62,000 nucleotides of DNA from Gnetum montanum (taxonomy: Eukaryota > Streptophyta > Gnetopsida > Gnetales > Gnetaceae): assembly GCA_015680685.1 (NCBI GenBank), contig MNCI01007821.1, positions 383,065-445,064 on the forward strand, in the 5' to 3' direction. Under the pieces are notes generated by a model. The model made no database searches and had not been told where the DNA came from. It saw only the letters and a program-made list of their open reading frames with translations. Each line of letters starts with the position of its first letter. Position 1 is the first letter of the stretch. The position numbers were made by a program, and so were the translations under genes. This document shows positions 57,235 to 62,000 of the stretch, piece after piece.

Positions 57235-58242
57235 TGATGAGATGTGAGCTGCATGTGCACGATATCACGGTCCACTGCCATATCTATAAATAAGAGGCGA
57301 CGCTCCCTTCATTTCCAAATCCTGGCTAGAAGTAGTGAAGCTTTGGTAGTTTGAACACTCCAGAGATAGAATTTTTCCCGTGTACCCACAGTAGGAGTCC
57401 TAGAGTGAACGGCTATTTATTCGAGCAACTTGCAACCTAAACCCAAGTTGTGTACAGCAATAAATATGAACTTGATTGGATAAACCTTGTAGTACATGGT
57501 ATCATTTATTTTTGTTTATTTACTGCTTTCCTAGTGCATTCAAGTACGACTTGATTACGAGCATCTACGGACGTGTACGATTAATCAAGGAATCGGCTGC
57601 TTGACGCAACGCATGAGTACGACTTAACTACAAGCATTGGATTGCTTGGTAACCCAGTAGCATATTCCAGGATCTGCGCTTGGTAATCCCAGTAGTAGTC
57701 CAATGTGTACGGCTAGTTGAGGAATCGGCTGCTCATTGCTAGGCTAGACGTGTGATAAGTACGACTTAGTTACGAGCACCCACGGGTGTGTACGGCTAGC
57801 TAAGGAATCGACTACTTATCACACTTAGGCTAAATAGGTGCCTCAGTATGACCGCTTCGAGTACTTGCTTATGTGTGGTGATCCCAGTAACGATTAGCAT
57901 TTGGTAAGCCACAGTTGCATAGTTCAGGGTGTATCCGGTAAGTGGGAACAGATGCTGATGTTAGTTAAGTTAGACTTAGGACACTAGTTAGAGTTAGCTT
58001 AGTTTCTCAACCCTTCTCTCATAGCATAGGCGATAAACCTGAAAAATACCAAAAAAATCACATACCTCAGACTTGCTTAACCATACACCATGACACATAC
58101 AAGCAAGCCTGGGAAGACAACAAACAATTAACCCCAAGTGTTTCTTGTGGCGTTAAGGCATTTAGTCTGCGGAGTTCGACCGGATTGTGTGTGCACACTC
58201 GTATTCGTATGGTTGAGTGTAGGGGTAGCTCGCCACTCATTA
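57235..58242 (+). repeat. E5 5' LTR
   Basis: It starts TGATGAGATG and ends ACTCATTA (family end ACTCATCA). U3 is very short, with CACGATATCACGG, then TATAAATA at 57285-57292. R/U5 contains a diverged direct duplication: GTACGACTTGATTACGAGCA (about 57544) recurs as GTACGACTTAGTTACGAGCA (about 57759), each followed by GTGTACG and AAGGAATCG. This explains the extra length relative to E2-E4. Confidence 0.87.
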
Positions 58243-58243
58243 T

Positions 58244-58261
58244 TGGCGCCGTTGCCAGGAA
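58244..58261 (+). other. E5 primer binding site (tRNA-Asp)
   Basis: TGGCGCCGTTGCCAGGAA matches 16 of 18 bases of the complement of the plant tRNA-Asp 3' end, one base after the LTR. Confidence 0.9.
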
Positions 58262-58387
58262 CTAAGTGTTTTGTATGCCAATTGAACATAAGGGATATCA
58301 CTCACATCGTTGTGAGCATCAACGAACCTTTGGGTTAATCAGTTAATCAAGAACATAAATAACGGTGAAATTAGCACACCATTAGAA

Positions 58388-60970
58388 ATGGCTTCTTCTC
58401 ATGCAATCAACTCACCTAAGGATAATACAGAAGACAGTCAACATCATACGCATAACCGAAATCAACCATGTCCTCAATAATCTAAGGTCGCATATACTCA
58501 TCCCGATGAGTATGTGCCAAATTTTACTTTTGTTTTCCATCAAGATGAGCAACTACGGTGGAGAGATTTGCAAGGTAACATCATGTTACCCCCAGATCGC
58601 TCTGTTCCCAACATGCTTTTCCGTGCCTTAGCACAAATTGGCATGCAAGAGCTTCTTGCTGAATATGTTTTGGGAGATTATGATACAAGGGATTATCATC
58701 CCACAAATGCCCAACGTATTCGGGATGCAAGGCAGGAGAGCCAACATTCACTATTGAAGGGCAAGGTTCCCCATGTCATTAGTGAAATAGGTGATGAGGA
58801 ACCCCTCACAATGGGTTTCTTAGAAGATGATGTTCCTCCTCCTCACTCTGGTGAAGAGGTAAGGCATCAGGGCCTAAGATCAACAGTACATATTCTAGGC
58901 TTTGATTCCCATGAACACCAGTTGTTCACGGTAGGAACATCCGCTCACACTAATGACAAACAACTAGATCGTCACAATGATTGGGGCCGAAGTAGTCGAA
59001 GAGAAGGTAAGAAACATCACCACGGTGATGGATCCCCTTCTTCTTCTCCTTCATCTCATCATTCACACTCTCCTTCCACATCTGGGTGCAGCCACCATGG
59101 GCATAACAAGGAGAATAAAAGTAAAAGAGATGAAATGCCTCGATAGGAAGGTCAAGAGGAGTTAGGACAAGGGCAAGGACGTAGGGAGAGTAGGGAACCA
59201 CCACGAAGACATCATAGACATCATGAAAGAGATGATCATGATGAGCCCCTACTCGCAACCCGAAGCATGCTTGAGATAACATAGGTAGTTAGGATTCCCA
59301 CAAGGCACTTAAAAGATAGTCGGATCAAGCGATTAGACATGAACAACATCCCACGATTTGAAGGGGGATACAATGCTGATCCGCAAAATCATTTACAGGC
59401 ATTCCACGATGCCTGCGCCTTGCAGAACATTGATAGTGAGTGGAAGAAGCTTAAGTTGTTCCCACGGACACTCATCAAAGTAGCAGAGAGCTGGTACCGG
59501 TCCTTAGAACTGGAAACCATCAGGAGGTGGAGTACGATGCTTGAATTGTTCAACAACAAATACCAAACGTACTCCAGAGTGTCCAATTTGCGTAAGCAGA
59601 TCCAAGGCTGGAAACAAGGTACTAATGAATCCTTGGATGCTACCATGGCCCGCTACTACACACTACTACATCGTTGCCCAGGCCATGGGTACGGTAAGCG
59701 GGATCAACTTCGCCACATCATGGATGGGCTAAGAAATGAGACGAGAAGAAATCTTGGGACTTACGCCCAAGGGAGACTTTCCCAACTGAGAGCCCATGAA
59801 GTTGAAAGCTTGTTGGAACAAGTAGCGCAAGAAGAAGGTGAGCTACGGAAGTGAGAAAGTGCAGAGGAATATAACCGTGATCCCTCCCTTCACAAGAAGG
59901 GAGTGAAATTTTGTGATGAGGAGGATGAGTCACCTCTCGAAGAGTTGGTGAACCAGAAAACCGTGCCTGTCCAAAAGTTAACAACCGAGGTATCGGCTAA
60001 GGTAGACCAAATGTGGGATTCCTTAGATTCATGAATAGAAATAGTTTTGAAAATCATATAAGAGTCTAAGGTTGAGCAAAGTAGTGACAAATGCAAAAAC
60101 ATGCAGAGAAACTTTAACCCTGCACATAACAAGGGTAAGGGAAAAATTCCTATCTCCGATGAGGCTGAAAATTCTGATTCAGACGATGACAGTGGATGTG
60201 AGGTCTGCTATTATGACCATCCTAAGGGATGTTTTCCAATTGTCTCACATCTTCAGGAATCTGGGATGTATGCACTAAATCCAAGACTTAATCAACGGCA
60301 AGCACCCCAAAGGTTACCTTATCCACAAGGTAACCCAAGGCAGTTCCACCAACCCTTGATGTATTATCCAAGTGGAACACCTCCACAGCCCGTTGGACAA
60401 CATTAGTAGTGGCAATTCCCACAGTCGTGGGGGATGCCACCACCAACACATCGATACCCTTACCGGTAGCCTGATCCTTATGGTTATTATGTGTAGCAAC
60501 CAGTTTCTCCAGGTGACTCTATGGGTCACACTACCCCCCAACATCACTACCAGGCTCAGGAGTACTTCAGAAGGACTCCTTCTCCTCCGAGAGACATCTC
60601 ACACTCCATCCATCCTCTAACTCCACCCGCACCTCTTCCTCAAGTAGTTCCTGTAACACCTCCTGCTCCAAAAATGCAAGGGGAACTTCCTCCTCAACCA
60701 CAGCAACGTCACGCTGTGAGAGCTATAAATATCCAACTGGGAACTAGTTCTAGTGACAACTGTACAAAGAAGAGATCCTTTTTTAGAACTAGAAGCTCAG
60801 ACAAACTCTCACAACAACAAGCGGTTGAGGCTATGTACATGCCTTCGCCATCTAACACTTCGGAGCACCTTTCAGTCCAAAGGAGTGTAACGCATACGGT
60901 TATGTTAACACATACTATAATTGACTGGATCAAGGATCAAGGTAGGCCACCTTCCCAGGAAACTAACTGA
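58388..60970 (+). pseudogene. E5 gag: one frame, ten internal stops
   Basis: The ATG at 58388 (MASSHAINSP) opens a frame kept without a frameshift to TGA 60968-60970, interrupted by stops at 58478, 59144, 59282, 59852, 60032, 60059, 60404, 60407, 60467 and 60494. N-terminal part FTFVFHQDEQLRWRDLQ; Ser/His-rich middle; Gag core 59339-59851 (DPQNHLQAFHDAC, ESWYRSLELE, ELFNNKYQTYSRV, LHRCPGHGYG, LGTYAQGRL); Cys/His motif CEVCYYDHPKGC near 60200; Pro/Gln-rich tail ending VMLTHTIIDWIKDQG. Each stop looks like CAG, CAA or CGA with C changed to T. This is the best Athila-type Gag in the window. Confidence 0.88.
60927..60940 (+). repeat. 7-bp tandem duplication at the gag-protease junction of E5
   Basis: GGATCAA occurs twice in a row. 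E2 and E4 have a single unit at the same place. The extra 7 bp shifts protease out of the gag frame. Confidence 0.8.
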
Positions 60971-61538
60971 CCCTGGGAGCCCCTTTATTTATTTGCAGAT
61001 CACTGGAAATGCACCACATCGGGCTCTTCTTGACTCAGGTTCTGGAGTTAATTTAATTTCACGAAAGATGTATCATGCCTGGAACCTGCCACAACTTAAG
61101 AAGAGCAACATTCAACTAGAGCTGGGGGACCAGTCCATCACCATTCCCTTGGGATTGGTGGAGGATGTTATCACCACCGTATGTGGTTGGTCCTACCCAG
61201 CTGATTTTCTAGTAATTGATGTTAACAACAATGAAAGGGACTTTCCAATCATAATGGGAAGGGCATGGCTAAGCACAGTAGACGCATGCCTTAGGATCCG
61301 TGATCTTTCCTTAGAAATCTCCAAGATCAACATATGTGGAAAGATCGAGAAGAGGATAGTTCCATGCATCACATACAGTGATTCATCGGGTGATGACATG
61401 GAGGAAATGTCTCCATGTAACAGGTGTGCCCATGAGACTCTACAACAAAGATGCCTATATGTAGCAACCATGCAAGAAGTAGTAGACACCCCATGGTTGA
61501 CAGCTTCCCATAGAGGCAAACAAATATGCATGGAATGA
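60971..61538 (+). CDS. E5 aspartic protease
   Basis: The frame is open from about 60921 to TGA at 61538. It overlaps the end of gag in another frame because of the 7-bp duplication upstream. The active site ALLDSGSGVNLIS is intact (about 61022-61060), followed by SITIPLGLVEDVI, DFPIIMGRAWLSTVD and LEISKINICGKIEK. It is the only Athila-type protease here with DSG. It would process Gag; without pol the element could at most supply Gag and protease. Confidence 0.87.
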
Positions 61539-61741
61539 ACTGAGGAAACTCATGCCAACAACCATGCCATAGACACACTAGAACGTGAGCATCGCCAACT
61601 TCCACCCTTGAATCTAAGGTCATCATTTGGGAGAAGTTGGGCACTACTTAGAAATTCAAATAGGCACTCACTTTTTCGGATCTCTCCCTTACAATTCAGT
61701 CATGGGGGAGATGGCCACCTATGCTAATCATATGGGGCCCT
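61539..61741 (+). other. E5 post-protease junction with PPT1, pol missing
   Basis: A short stretch after protease passes directly into TTTTTCGGATCTCTCCCTTAC and CATGGGGGAGATGG (61701-61714), which in E2 and E4 follow integrase. About 3 kb of pol is absent. Confidence 0.7.
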
Positions 61742-61851
61742 NNNNNNNNNNNNNNNNNNNNNNNNNNNNNNNNNNNNNNNNNNNNNNNNNNNNNNNNNNN
61801 NNNNNNNNNNNNNNNNNNNNNNNNNNNNNNNNNNNNNNNNNNNNNNNNNNN
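61742..61851. other. Assembly gap (110 N)
   Basis: Run of N inside the E5 spacer; size may be nominal. Confidence 0.98.
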
Positions 61852-62000
61852 TAATTGCTAATGTTTGGTTTTTACCTTTAAGTTACATTGTTGATACTAA
61901 GGTATGTTATTCTGATATGGTAGGCAATGAGACCACTTCATCCATCCATCCATCAAGTCTATGGGTTCCCTTGGCTTGGAAATGTATAGTTCCCTTCTAA
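61852..62000 (+). other. E5 spacer after the gap
   Basis: Non-coding. GGCAATGAGACCACTTCATC and the CATCCATC and GGTTCCC phrases align with the E2 spacer near 21645 and E4 near 47925, so E5 continues to the right. Confidence 0.65.

Larger units (their letters stand above)
57235..62000 (+). mobile_element. E5: Athila-like element, 5' part (LTR, gag, protease, no pol)
   Basis: A 1008-bp LTR, a near-perfect tRNA-Asp primer site, gag and protease are followed directly by the post-integrase purine tract at 61701, an N gap and spacer sequence that continues outside the window. RT, RNase H and integrase are absent, as in E3. Genes are better preserved than in E2-E4, and base composition is less AT-rich. 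Whether ORFX follows cannot be seen. Confidence 0.88.

Overview
This is intergenic DNA from a seed plant with a large, repeat-filled nuclear genome. The evidence is nested Ty3/Gypsy LTR retrotransposons of the plant Tat, Athila and chromovirus types, a tRNA-Asp primer site typical of Athila elements, heavy transition-type decay and AT-rich spacers. A gymnosperm is plausible (old nested copies, slow removal), but that is inference. I see no intact host gene and no intact RNA gene. Almost all of the window is mobile DNA of different ages.

Layout. (E1) 1-8067, minus strand: a young Tat-type element with a 1.34 kb 5' LTR, primer site, gag-protease frame broken once by TGA, a 0.6 kb gap with an array of small hairpins, and a fully open pol frame (RT, degenerate RNase H, second intact RNase H, start of integrase) that runs off the left edge. 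E1 sits inside the gag of (E2), an older plus-strand Athila-like element covering 8068-27408. E2 is itself split by (E3), a complete 8.8 kb relative at 11152-19958 with two LTRs and the target duplication CTCAC. E2 resumes with integrase, a spacer, an extra long ORF and its 3' LTR. (E6) 28098-34070, minus strand: an LTR element flanked by CATTG with no recognisable gag-pol, carrying an intronless CCR4-type nuclease pseudogene, a 5S rRNA-like stretch and a 45-bp minisatellite. 34076-40381 is unassigned AT-rich DNA. (E4) 40382-53356, plus: a complete but decayed third Athila-like element. (E7) about 54040-57234, minus: remains of a chromovirus-type gag-pol, cut by (E5), the 5' part of a fourth Athila-like element (57235 to the window end, with an N gap).

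The most interesting system is shared by E2, E3 and E4. Between integrase and the 3' LTR, in the place where Athila elements carry an env-like gene, each has a roughly 930-codon ORF (called ORFX here). It has an N-terminal region like the 'putative plant transposon protein' family and a long coiled-coil-like C-terminal half. Before each ORFX lies a TATA-containing segment whose repeated motifs match the U3 region of that same element's own LTR, followed by a 3' splice site directly at the ATG. A second polypurine tract follows integrase. I infer that ORFX has its own LTR-like promoter and spliced leader, possibly the relic of an internal LTR. E3 and E5 lack RT-integrase; E3 keeps ORFX, and in E5 the ORFX region is beyond the window.

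Decay is mostly point nonsense (CAG/CAA/CGA to TAG/TAA/TGA, or TGG to TAG) with few indels, as expected from 5-methylcytosine deamination.
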